From assembly GCA_002336105.1 (NCBI GenBank), contig DDEQ01000022.1:1-56930 (forward strand): DNA of 56,930 bases, read 5' to 3'. This DNA comes from Chthonomonas sp. UBA1950 (GTDB lineage: Bacteria; Armatimonadota; Fimbriimonadia; Fimbriimonadales; Fimbriimonadaceae). The notes beneath the pieces are model-generated. The model was not told where the DNA came from and did no database searches. It worked only from the letters and a program-made list of their open reading frames with translations. This document shows positions 32,918 through 40,938 of this stretch, piece by piece (within the stretch, counting starts at the first letter, position 1; every line of letters begins with the position of its first letter). A program made the translations under genes and the position numbers.

Positions 32918-33694
32918 TTGCTCAAGAAAATATCTATTCTTTCACTCATGGCAGCAGCCGTGGCATCACAGGCAGCTGGCGTCAGCAGCTACATCTATGG
33001 CCTTGCTAAGCAAGGTGGCATCTACAAGATTGACACTGCAACAGGCGATTCAACGCTTATTACTGCCACGCAGATTGTCAACACCCAAGGCGGAACCAAC
33101 GGCCTCGCGTTCGACGGTACCAGCTTCTACTACAACAACACCTCAACTTCGAAGCTCATCAAGAGCACTAGCGGAGCTGAAACAGTCCTCAAGAGCGGCT
33201 TCAGCGCAAACGCAAATGCTACCTACTACAACGGCAAGTACATGTACATTAGCTCAAGCCAAACCTTGAACGGCGTCGATGTAGCCAATCCTTCGAGTGT
33301 TTCCTCGGTGGCATACGGTGGTCGGTCCAAGTCATACGGTGACATGGTAATCAGCTCGACCGGTGCAGGTATCGCTTCTGTAGACAATGTCTTCCAGAGC
33401 TTCAGCCTCAACGGCGCACTCAACAGCACCCACACTAACTCGATGGGCGGCCAACTCCAACTCGGTTATGACCAGAACGGCAAACTCTTTGGAGTTTCCT
33501 ACTCAAGCGGTCAGATCTACCAGATCGACACAACCACCTACGCTTTGACTGCCAAAGGTGTTGCCCATGCCGGGGCCATGACTCTGAACATCAACGACGC
33601 TGCCTCAGCTCAGCCCGTTCCAGAGCCAGCGAGCATGCTCGCACTCGCCGGCGGCGCTGCTGCTCTGCTCCGAAAGCGACGCAAGTCTGCTTAA
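32918..33694 (+). CDS. PEP-CTERM sorted exported protein, beta-propeller-like
   Basis: A 258-residue protein with a signal peptide (LKKISILSLMAAAVASQAAG) and a PEP-CTERM tail, VPEPASMLALAGGAAALLRKRRKSA in outline, that is, the motif, a hydrophobic segment and Arg/Lys residues. The body repeats short motifs such as IYKIDTATGDSTLI, NGLAFDGTSFYY and IYQIDTTTYALTAKG, as in beta-propeller blades. The start is the TTG at 32918 because AGGGGAG lies 7 bases upstream (32904-32910) and it begins exactly at the signal peptide; the ATG-like frame from 32870 would add 16 polar residues. A strong hairpin follows the stop. Probably surface or extracellular; function unknown. Confidence 0.85.
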   Translation: MLKKISILSLMAAAVASQAAGVSSYIYGLAKQGGIYKIDTATGDSTLITATQIVNTQGGTNGLAFDGTSFYYNNTSTSKLIKSTSGAETVLKSGFSANANATYYNGKYMYISSSQTLNGVDVANPSSVSSVAYGGRSKSYGDMVISSTGAGIASVDNVFQSFSLNGALNSTHTNSMGGQLQLGYDQNGKLFGVSYSSGQIYQIDTTTYALTAKGVAHAGAMTLNINDAASAQPVPEPASMLALAGGAAALLRKRRKSA

Positions 33695-33716
33695 GGCATT
33701 CCGCACTGCGATAAAT

Positions 33717-33753
33717 TTAACCCCCTTTCTGGAAAAGCCAGAAAGGGGGTTAA
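33717..33753. terminator. Strong hairpin terminator
   Basis: A 16-bp perfect stem (ttaaccccctttctgg / ccagaaagggggttaa) with a 5-base loop between the PEP-CTERM gene and the convergent GH51 gene. The T-runs are short, but stem strength and position suggest termination in both directions. Confidence 0.8.
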
Positions 33754-33760
33754 CAACGTG

Positions 33761-35251
33761 TTACGAAAGCGTTACCGCAGCAAATGACATCGGAGGCAAG
33801 CTGACGATCGCTGATCCACTCTGGAAGCAGATCTCTGTGAAATCCACTGCCGAGACGACTTCCTTCTTGCCATACTCGTTGGCAGCCTTAGGATCGGTCC
33901 CAGTAACAATTTCTGCAGACTTGACAGTGGACAAGTTTCGTCCGGCCAGATCAATTTTCACCTCCTGAGCTTCAGTTGTGCTTCGGTTTACAAGGAAAAC
34001 AGATACATCTGAACCGTTCAGAATGGCGCTTGCATCGATGACCGCTGCATTTGGATGAACCGTGTCCTTACAGGTCGGACCAACGATGCTCGACTGCAAC
34101 GCAACTCCGTCTCGTCGCTTTACGACCATCTCGATGGGATAGAAGATTGACTGAATCAGCATCTCGTCTCCCCGCGTGAGGATCGGCGCGATGACGTTCA
34201 CGATCTGAGCAAGGTTTGCGATCTTTACTGAATCCGCATGTCGGATAAAGCTATTCAAGAACTGACCGACAACCAACGCATCCTCAAGGTTGTAAACCTC
34301 TTCAAGTAGATGTGGAGCCTCTTTCCCTGCGCCGTCTACATGCTCACCAGATCTCGCTCGGTACCAAACATTCCACTCATCGAAGCTCAGCTTGATTCGT
34401 TTCTTCGACTTCAATTTGCCTTGAACGAAGCGGGTCGCAGAGTCAAGGTCCTCAATTTGCTTGTCGATATCTAGACCAACGGTCAGATAATCTGCCGTGT
34501 TATCCTTCTCGTTACCGACGTAGCAATGAAGGCTGATATAGTCGATGTCCTCGCCGCAATACTCAAGCACCTTTCGGTCCCAATCGAGGTAAGTCGGCAG
34601 GTTGGTCGCGCAAGACCCACATGCGACAAGTTCGACCGTCGGGTCGAACATCTTCATCAATCTTGCAGTCTGTTGAGCACGAGTGGCGTATTCCTCGGCA
34701 GGAACGTGACCGATCTGCCACGGTCCGTCCATCTCATTCCCCAAGCACCAAAGGCGGACATCGTGGGGAGCCTCGAATCCATTAGCAACACGTCGATCTG
34801 CCCAATAGGTGCCCTTGGCACCGTTGCAGTATTCGAGCCAGTTTCTTGCTTCTGAAGGGGTTCCCGTCCCAAGGTTCACGGCAATCATCGGCGTCCAATC
34901 CATCTCTCGCGCCATGACCATGAACTCATCTGTACCGAACAGGTTTGGTTCTAGCGTCTGCCAGGCAAGATCACGCTTGCGAGGACGTTGTTCTCTTGGA
35001 CCGATGCCATCGGTCCAGTCGTAACCGCTGACAAAGTTGCCACCGGGATATCGCATAGCGGTGAACTTGAGCTTCTTGAGGGCGTTAAGAACGTCCCAGC
35101 GAAAGCCTCGTTCGTCGGCATGCTTGCTCTCAGGATGATAGACCCCTTCGTACACAGCACGTCCTAAGTGCTCGAGAAAGCCGCCGAAGACACGAGGATC
35201 AACTGTGTCGACGACATATGACGGATGCAAGAAAAGGGTCGATTGATTCAT
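33761..35251 (-). CDS. abfA: Alpha-L-arabinofuranosidase, GH51 (type 1)
   Basis: Removes terminal alpha-L-arabinofuranosyl residues from arabinan and arabinoxylan oligosaccharides. The 496-residue protein has the family (beta/alpha)8 barrel: GGFLEHLGRAVYEGV, MRYPGGNFVSGYDW, and acid/base Glu173 in LGNEMDGPWQ and nucleophile Glu292 in SFDEWNVWY. The C-terminal jelly-roll is typical (from about 390). No signal peptide, so cytoplasmic. It is the last gene of the arabinan operon, 4 bp after the MalG-type permease gene. A second, different GH51 is at 42024-43493. Confidence 0.93.
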   Translation of the reverse strand: MNQSTLFLHPSYVVDTVDPRVFGGFLEHLGRAVYEGVYHPESKHADERGFRWDVLNALKKLKFTAMRYPGGNFVSGYDWTDGIGPREQRPRKRDLAWQTLEPNLFGTDEFMVMAREMDWTPMIAVNLGTGTPSEARNWLEYCNGAKGTYWADRRVANGFEAPHDVRLWCLGNEMDGPWQIGHVPAEEYATRAQQTARLMKMFDPTVELVACGSCATNLPTYLDWDRKVLEYCGEDIDYISLHCYVGNEKDNTADYLTVGLDIDKQIEDLDSATRFVQGKLKSKKRIKLSFDEWNVWYRARSGEHVDGAGKEAPHLLEEVYNLEDALVVGQFLNSFIRHADSVKIANLAQIVNVIAPILTRGDEMLIQSIFYPIEMVVKRRDGVALQSSIVGPTCKDTVHPNAAVIDASAILNGSDVSVFLVNRSTTEAQEVKIDLAGRNLSTVKSAEIVTGTDPKAANEYGKKEVVSAVDFTEICFQSGSAIVSLPPMSFAAVTLS

Positions 35252-35255
35252 GGGT

Positions 35256-36077
35256 TCAGTCTTTGAGTCCTGTGGAGCTCATGCTCTCAATGATCTGTTT
35301 CTGGAAGACCAGAAAGACGATGAGAAGCGGTAGGGTTGCAAGCAGACTCGTCGAAAGAGTTAGCCCAAATTGGGTTGAATAACTGCTTTGGAACAGAGCA
35401 ATTCCTACCGGCAAAGTGTAGTTCGTGATCTTCTCCATGAAGACCAGCGGTGTGATGTAGTCATTCCAAGAGGCGATAAAGGTGAAGACACCCAACGTCG
35501 CCAATGAGGGGCCGCAAAGGGGCATGGTGATTTGCCAATACACCTGCCAGAACGAGCAACCATCGATGAGCGCGGCCTCCTCAAGTGATGGCGGAAGCGA
35601 ACGCATGAACTGGCTGACCATGAAGACACCAAATCCGCCTGCGGTAGCAGGCAGGATAAGTGCCCAAGGCGTATCCAAAACATGCAATCGACTCAGAATG
35701 ACGTACAACGGGATGAGGAAAAGCTGCGACGGAACCATCATGGTGCCGACCAGCAAATTCATGACGATCTCTGCACCTTTGATGCGGATTCTCGTGAGAG
35801 CAAACGCCGCCATTGAGCCTATTACAAGGACCAACAACGTAGTCGCGCAACTCACGAAGAATGAGTTAAGACTCCACATCATAATCGGCGCTTCGGCAGC
35901 CGAATGAATCGCCTGCGAATAGTTGGCTAACGTAAAATGCTGTGGAATTACTGACGACGGCTCCATCACTTCCTTCTCCGATTTGAAGGAGGTGAGCACC
36001 ATGATGATCATTGGCATGAGGAACATCAAGCCAATGAAAAGCATGAAAGTGGTAACAATTCGACTTGGCTTTTTCAT
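35256..36077 (-). CDS. Carbohydrate ABC transporter permease, MalG type
   Basis: A 273-residue inner-membrane protein with about six transmembrane segments. The conserved cytoplasmic loop that docks the ATPase, E-A-A-x-x-D-G, is present as EEAALIDGCSFWQVYWQITMPL. A strong ribosome site (AGGAGGG) stands just upstream of its ATG. The start overlaps the stop of the MalF-type permease gene (ATGA). Together with the neighbouring permease and binding protein it forms a CUT1-type importer for arabino-oligosaccharides, judged from the GH43 and GH51 genes on either side. No ATPase gene is in the operon. Confidence 0.9.
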   Translation of the reverse strand: MKKPSRIVTTFMLFIGLMFLMPMIIMVLTSFKSEKEVMEPSSVIPQHFTLANYSQAIHSAAEAPIMMWSLNSFFVSCATTLLVLVIGSMAAFALTRIRIKGAEIVMNLLVGTMMVPSQLFLIPLYVILSRLHVLDTPWALILPATAGGFGVFMVSQFMRSLPPSLEEAALIDGCSFWQVYWQITMPLCGPSLATLGVFTFIASWNDYITPLVFMEKITNYTLPVGIALFQSSYSTQFGLTLSTSLLATLPLLIVFLVFQKQIIESMSSTGLKD

Positions 36078-36946
36078 GAGTCCCTCCTAACAACGATGGA
36101 TTGGATAACAGCAAATACAGCGATCATTCCGAAGAGTAACCAACTGATCGCTGCGCCATAGCCGAACCTAAATCCATTGAAAGCCGTCTCGAACATGAAC
36201 TGCACAAGACCTCTCGTAGAGAATTCAGGTCCTCCTCCGGTGAGAATCATCGCTTGCCCAAACATTTGAAACGCCCCAATCGTCGTAGTGATGAAGACAA
36301 AGAACAGAACCGGCCTTAGAATCGGGAAAACGATTTTGAAGGTCGTTTGTCGTTGCGAAGCTCCGTCGAGCGCGGCCGCTTCCAGGAACATTTGAGGAAT
36401 CTGTTGCAAAGCCGTGAGGATGATGATTGAGGTCGCCCCAATCGTCCACCATAGGCTCATGATAACTACTGACGGCATCGCATACGCTTTATCGGAAAGC
36501 CATGGCAAAACGGGTAATCCGATACGCTTGGCGGTGAAGTTGATCAAGCCGAACTCGTTATTGAAAAACCACTGCCAGAGAATGCCCGCTGCAGCAACGT
36601 TCAACATGCCTGGAAGATAAATCAGCCCACGCACGAGGTCACGGCCACGAGACATTCCATATAGCCCGAACCCAAGAGCAGTGCCTATGAGAAGCACAGC
36701 GGGAACCATGAGAACCGCATAGTTCAGGGTCGCATGAGTGGCTTTCCAGAAGAGATCGTCCTTAAGCGCGTCCGAAAAGTTCTGGAAACCAACGACCTTT
36801 GACTGCGCGGCATTCGTCAGGTCGAGTTGTACAAATGACAGCCAAAGCGAGATACAAACCGGAACAAAAACGAACAGGAAGAAAGAGCACATGAAAGGCG
36901 CGAGGAATAGCCACCCCGTCACGTTCCTCTTTTGTATATAGGTCAT
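36074..36946 (-). CDS. Carbohydrate ABC transporter permease, MalF type
   Basis: A 290-residue inner-membrane permease. The start is the ATG at 36944-36946 (MTYIQKRNVTGWLFLAPF), which overlaps the binding-protein stop by four bases and has GGAGG nearby; the open frame continues upstream but inside the preceding gene. Six hydrophobic segments are visible, and the docking loop appears as EAAALDGASQRQTTFKIVFP. It pairs with the MalG-type permease downstream. Substrate is inferred from the operon context (arabinan degradation). Confidence 0.9.
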   Translation of the reverse strand: MTYIQKRNVTGWLFLAPFMCSFFLFVFVPVCISLWLSFVQLDLTNAAQSKVVGFQNFSDALKDDLFWKATHATLNYAVLMVPAVLLIGTALGFGLYGMSRGRDLVRGLIYLPGMLNVAAAGILWQWFFNNEFGLINFTAKRIGLPVLPWLSDKAYAMPSVVIMSLWWTIGATSIIILTALQQIPQMFLEAAALDGASQRQTTFKIVFPILRPVLFFVFITTTIGAFQMFGQAMILTGGGPEFSTRGLVQFMFETAFNGFRFGYGAAISWLLFGMIAVFAVIQSIVVRRDS

Positions 36947-38247
36947 GACTTGTAGTCCTCCGGATGTTCGCGTCGATCGCGCTCGATGATCGCTTGAGTC
37001 TCCTTTTGCGCGTCGTCCAACGCCTTCTGAGCGGTCTTCTGCCCTCGAACCGCATATTCGCAAGCTAGGTCCATTTGAAGCATGAACTCAAAAATCACAG
37101 GCGTCTTCGGCGGGAACAGCACGTACGGAATTTGCTTCGCAAACGCGCTTTGAACCTGCATCCCCTTGAATCTCTCCGAGCTTCGCAATGAAACTCGAGC
37201 CGGGATCTGTCCAGCTTGCGCCCAGTCAAGCGAATGAGTGCTGAGATAACGAACAAAGCGGATGACCGCGTCATGTTCTTTCGGGCTCAGGTTCTTTCGA
37301 ATGCACATCACGTGCGAGTTGCCGATTGTGCCCATGTGGTTGCCGATCACTGGGATCGGACCACCAAGGTAGTGGAAAGAATTCACGCGCGTAAGGTCGC
37401 CAACCATGTAAACGCCTTCCCAAACCATAGCAACCTTGCCCTGTCTAAAGCCGAACCAACCCAACCCATTCGAGGGAGGCGGGACCTTTCCTTTCTTTGT
37501 CAGTCCAGCGACAAACTCGAGAGCTTTGACATTTTCGGGGCAATTGAGAACGGAGTTCCCTTTCTCGTCAAGGAACTTTCCATCAAACTGCGCCATAACT
37601 GCTCGCATGTTTGCGCCCCAAACAGTCAAGGCATAACCCCACTGTTTATCTGTTCGCTCAATAGTCGCGGCATCCATAGCCCTTAGAAACTCTTCTTTTG
37701 TCTCTGGTACTTTGGCTTCCCCGCTAGGCCCAATGATTCCCGCTTTCTTTAGCATGTCGGCGTCGCAATACAGCCCCTGCGGGTGAACATCGAGCGGAAC
37801 CCCGCCAAACCGACCGTTAAACTTCACACGATCCAAAACATAACGATCGAAGTCTTTTGGATTGATTGCTCCGTCTCCGGTAAAGACATCGTCCGCATAA
37901 TCGACGAAACCAGCCCTCCGAAGCCTCGGAATTGCATCTGCGTGAGAGATGAACAACGCTGGACCACGTCCCTCGCTGCCCGCAACGGTGAGCTTGTTGT
38001 AATAAGTCGCCCATGGAATGCGTTGCATTCCCACATCTATATCGGGGTTTTCTTTGTTGAACTCTTTGATGATGTCCAACATCACGATTCCATCTGGACC
38101 GGTAAAACCGTTCCAAAACGTGATGCTTACCTTGTTGCTTGCAGAAAAGCCGCCGGTCAAGAAGGTCCTGAGCAGACCTGTGATGATTACGATGACTGCT
38201 AACCCACCTAGCAATCCTCGTATGTTAAAGTTTCCTGACTTTTGCAT
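36943..38247 (-). CDS. Carbohydrate ABC transporter solute-binding protein, family 1
   Basis: A 434-residue periplasmic sugar-binding protein. The start is placed at the ATG at 38245-38247 (MQKSGNFNIRG) because it places a single hydrophobic segment (LLGGLAVIVIITGLLRTFL) near the N-terminus; the longer frame starts deep inside the GH43 gene. There is no lipobox Cys, so it may stay tethered by this uncleaved anchor. Family blocks: ITFWNGFTGPDG, IDVGMQRIPWATYYNKL, YYNKL-to-PLDVHPQGLYCDADMLKKAG, FGFRQGKVAMVWEG and the C-terminal helical ending. It overlaps the GH43 gene end by 23 bp and the MalF start by 4 bp. Confidence 0.88.
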   Translation of the reverse strand: MQKSGNFNIRGLLGGLAVIVIITGLLRTFLTGGFSASNKVSITFWNGFTGPDGIVMLDIIKEFNKENPDIDVGMQRIPWATYYNKLTVAGSEGRGPALFISHADAIPRLRRAGFVDYADDVFTGDGAINPKDFDRYVLDRVKFNGRFGGVPLDVHPQGLYCDADMLKKAGIIGPSGEAKVPETKEEFLRAMDAATIERTDKQWGYALTVWGANMRAVMAQFDGKFLDEKGNSVLNCPENVKALEFVAGLTKKGKVPPPSNGLGWFGFRQGKVAMVWEGVYMVGDLTRVNSFHYLGGPIPVIGNHMGTIGNSHVMCIRKNLSPKEHDAVIRFVRYLSTHSLDWAQAGQIPARVSLRSSERFKGMQVQSAFAKQIPYVLFPPKTPVIFEFMLQMDLACEYAVRGQKTAQKALDDAQKETQAIIERDRREHPEDYKS

Positions 38248-39541
38248 CGACCTTGATACCTCTGACGACAACTCCAGATTGATTTCGGCCAACTGCAAAC
38301 TGCTGAGTTTCGTCAAGAGTTAGTCGGTCAATCCAAGGTTGATCGGGAGCATCAGCTCTTGGCCAGGAGAGAATTAACGAATTTCCGTCGACTCGATAGC
38401 TGCCCTTGAGCTTGCCCTGCGTCATCGTACCGTTAGGTTCAAAGCTTGTTTCGGCAGGATCTAGAAAATCTGCTTGGAACAGCCATTTTCCAGATACTCC
38501 TTTGGTCTTTGACTTAACTAATTCAATGCTAGCTGGAAGCCCTGGCAATGGCCAGCCATCCGAACCCCAGACGACTTTACGAATCTGAAGCGTGGGTCGG
38601 CCCCAAACATCTCCGTGCCAATTTCGAGAACCGTCGTAGTAATGGTAAGCAAAATACCACTCACCATTCTTGTCCTGAAACATATTTCCGCCACCGGGCG
38701 CAAACATCGGTGGAGAACTTTTCAAGACATCGGTATGCCCTCCTTCGGTCATTGGCTTTCCATCAAAGCCCAAAAACGGGCCATCAGATGTCTTCGATCT
38801 ACCGACCATCAGGCGGTATGTGCTTCGCACACCTTGAGCCGCAAGGCCATAGGAGACATAGAGGTAGTAATAGCCGCCATGGTAACGAACACACGGAGCT
38901 TCAAGCGGATTACCTCGGTCTCCGGTGTTACTGGCGATATGAAACCACTTCGCACCTTTTTTGACTAAACCGGATTCGGGATCAAGTTCGATCTGGTACA
39001 ACCCACCCCAATACGATCCGTACACCATCCATTGTCGACCTTCCTTGTCCGCAAACACATCTGGATCAATTGCGTTGAAAGTATCTTTTCCTGCTTCGCT
39101 TTCGATGAGCTTGCCCTTATCAACCCAGCCTTTGGTCGGTTTGGAAGAGTCAAACTGATCGTTTTCGATCATGCCAATGAAGCTCGTGTTAGAGCCAAAC
39201 TTCTGACTTGCGCAGTAGTAAACGCGAAGTTTTTTACCTATCACGAACGGCGCAGGGGCCCAAATCGAGTTATGTTGGGGAACTGCCTTGTCAAGCCATT
39301 CTGGCCGAGCTTCCTGAATCGGTCCAACGAACTTCCAGTCTTTTAGGTCCTTGGAAATCCATAATGGAACAAATTCGTGCCCGCTCGTTGCGAACATCAA
39401 GTATTCCGAGCCATACCGAACGACGCTAGGGTCATGAACATCAACGTGCTCGTAACGAAGATCGTCGTACGGAAAGATCGCCGACGTCGAAGCTAACTCG
39501 TTTTCGTGAACGAGAATAGGTTCAAAAGTCGTCGAAACCAT
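38225..39541 (-). CDS. Arabinan-type hydrolase, GH43
   Basis: A 438-residue five-bladed beta-propeller enzyme resembling arabinan endo-1,5-alpha-L-arabinanases and arabinosidases. The catalytic triad is visible: Asp37 in VHDPSVV (base), Asp159 in FNAIDPDVF (pKa-setting) and Glu214 in GNPLEAPCVRY (acid). About 325-438 is a C-terminal beta-domain (KGSYRVDGNSLILSWPRADAPDQPW) seen in this group. The start is the ATG at 39539-39541; a TTG 11 codons upstream would add a weak hydrophobic run. No convincing signal peptide, so probably cytoplasmic. First gene of the five-gene arabinan operon, with a perfect palindrome just upstream. Confidence 0.9.
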   Translation of the reverse strand: MVSTTFEPILVHENELASTSAIFPYDDLRYEHVDVHDPSVVRYGSEYLMFATSGHEFVPLWISKDLKDWKFVGPIQEARPEWLDKAVPQHNSIWAPAPFVIGKKLRVYYCASQKFGSNTSFIGMIENDQFDSSKPTKGWVDKGKLIESEAGKDTFNAIDPDVFADKEGRQWMVYGSYWGGLYQIELDPESGLVKKGAKWFHIASNTGDRGNPLEAPCVRYHGGYYYLYVSYGLAAQGVRSTYRLMVGRSKTSDGPFLGFDGKPMTEGGHTDVLKSSPPMFAPGGGNMFQDKNGEWYFAYHYYDGSRNWHGDVWGRPTLQIRKVVWGSDGWPLPGLPASIELVKSKTKGVSGKWLFQADFLDPAETSFEPNGTMTQGKLKGSYRVDGNSLILSWPRADAPDQPWIDRLTLDETQQFAVGRNQSGVVVRGIKVDAKVRKL

Positions 39542-39568
39542 GGTCGAAATTCCTATCAGTAAAGCGTA

Positions 39569-39582
39569 AAGCAAGCTTGCTT
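39569..39582. promoter_or_regulatory. Perfect 14-bp palindrome upstream of the arabinan operon
   Basis: AAGCAAGCTTGCTT reads the same on both strands and lies 28-41 bases upstream of the GH43 ATG. That is a typical position for an operator of a sugar-responsive repressor. A second, imperfect repeat (ttggc ... gccaa) lies next to it at 39591-39612. No regulator gene is adjacent. Confidence 0.45.
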
Positions 39583-39615
39583 AACCTCTATTTGGCCAGC
39601 TAATGTTAGCCAACC

Positions 39616-39840
39616 TTATTTGTTTTCCAGAGGCTTACCGGTGTAGGGATTGAGTTTAACGCCGGAATTTGCTGCTCCTGGCACAGCGCCTTTGTTGTCC
39701 TGCATTCCCTTTGTTTGGGCTGCTCTTTGTTCGTTCATCGACTTAATGATCGCTGGGTCGCCGTGCGTTTCGCCATCGCAACCGGCAAGTCCGATACCAA
39801 GCAGACAAAGAATGGATGACGCGATAAGAATGTTTTTCAT
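39616..39840 (-). CDS. Small hypothetical lipoprotein
   Basis: A 74-residue protein with a standard lipoprotein signal: MKNILIASSILCLLGIGLAGC, the lipid Cys at residue 20. The mature part of about 54 residues is hydrophilic and Asn/Gly/Lys-rich (NKGAVPGAANSGVKLNPYTGKPLENK). The start ATG at 39838-39840 is preferred over the frame's first Met 23 codons upstream because it begins the signal peptide. It lies between the GH43 operon and a pseudopilin gene on the same strand. No family is recognised. Confidence 0.7.
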   Translation of the reverse strand: MKNILIASSILCLLGIGLAGCDGETHGDPAIIKSMNEQRAAQTKGMQDNKGAVPGAANSGVKLNPYTGKPLENK

Positions 39841-39916
39841 GTATCGTGGGAAATCTTGATTGGATGAGTATCTGTCCCTAGCCAAGCTACAGACAGATAC
39901 GGAGTGCACCGAAAGG

Positions 39917-40792
39917 TTAGAGTCCAGCTACGTCACAGACTCCCCAGGCAGCCCAGAAGTTGGTGTTAGCCGGGGTGTCGGTCAAGCCCGTTGTGTTCTT
40001 CATTCCGTCCACACAAGAAGCTCCGTAGCAGTTCACGACACCGCTGATTCCGAAGTTTCGGAAAGTAACCTGAGGTCGCTTCATGAACTTAGCATGTCCA
40101 TCAGTGAATCCATAGTTATCACCGTGGTCGTAGGTGTTACCCATCCAGTTGATGTCGATTCCATTACATATTCCCAGGCTTGGGTTCCGTGTTGGCTGAA
40201 CAAGAGCCTCACGTCCAGTATCGATCTTGCCCTGAATCGAAATGAGAGCGGCAACATCACTTATCTGGGTTTGGGATACATCAAGTGCAGCGCCATTATA
40301 GGAATAACTTGAGTTTCCGGCACCTGCTGCATTCGTGTAGTTCCAAGCATACGCGCCAGAGTTCTTGGCCGCAGACGACTTATACAAATCGACCGATTTC
40401 ACGTACGGGTAGGTTTCAGCACCCCAGTTGGGCCATGCGTTAGGTTCAAGGAATCCCTTGGTACATCCGCCAAGGCTGTCAAAAGTGTTGCAACCAGGAA
40501 GCGCGTGTCCATCGAGAGTTGCACTAGCGGCGATTGGCCCGTTTCCTGAACCACCGGTCCAATACGGCCAACCGTTATTGTCGTAGGCTACATGAGGAAA
40601 TACATCGTCGTAGTCGCCCGAGTACATGACGTTACTGAGAGCGAGTTGTTTGACGTTTGAAAGAGATGCTGCCTTCTTAGCTGCCTGTTTTGCCTGCGCA
40701 AAAACTGGGAACAAGATAGCGGCAAGGATTGCAATAATTGCGATGACGACTAGTAGCTCAATGAGCGTAAAAGCCCTATTCTTCGTTGACAT
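39917..40792 (-). CDS. Type IV pseudopilin-like protein (prepilin N-terminal methylation domain)
   Basis: A 291-residue protein, third of its kind in the window. Leader MSTKNRA, then FTLIELLVVIAIIAIL and FPVFAQAKQAAKKAASLSNVKQ. The C-terminal part contains DHGDNYGFTDGHAKFMKRP, the H-x-D...DGH-A-K pattern of the family. The start is Met5 of the open frame (ATG at 40790-40792), with GGTGAG a few bases upstream. A short lipoprotein gene follows on the same strand after 76 bp. Confidence 0.9.
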   Translation of the reverse strand: MSTKNRAFTLIELLVVIAIIAILAAILFPVFAQAKQAAKKAASLSNVKQLALSNVMYSGDYDDVFPHVAYDNNGWPYWTGGSGNGPIAASATLDGHALPGCNTFDSLGGCTKGFLEPNAWPNWGAETYPYVKSVDLYKSSAAKNSGAYAWNYTNAAGAGNSSYSYNGAALDVSQTQISDVAALISIQGKIDTGREALVQPTRNPSLGICNGIDINWMGNTYDHGDNYGFTDGHAKFMKRPQVTFRNFGISGVVNCYGASCVDGMKNTTGLTDTPANTNFWAAWGVCDVAGL

Positions 40793-40938
40793 AGTTCTCA
40801 CCAATGAGGCCGGAGACTCTCGCCTCCATCAGACCGGCAGCTTTCTTACTGTCTCTGCCCTTCTTGATTGGCATATTACATCACTAAATAGCCAAACGGC
40901 AATATAGTTTTTTGCGAATGTATGGTTATTTTGCTATA

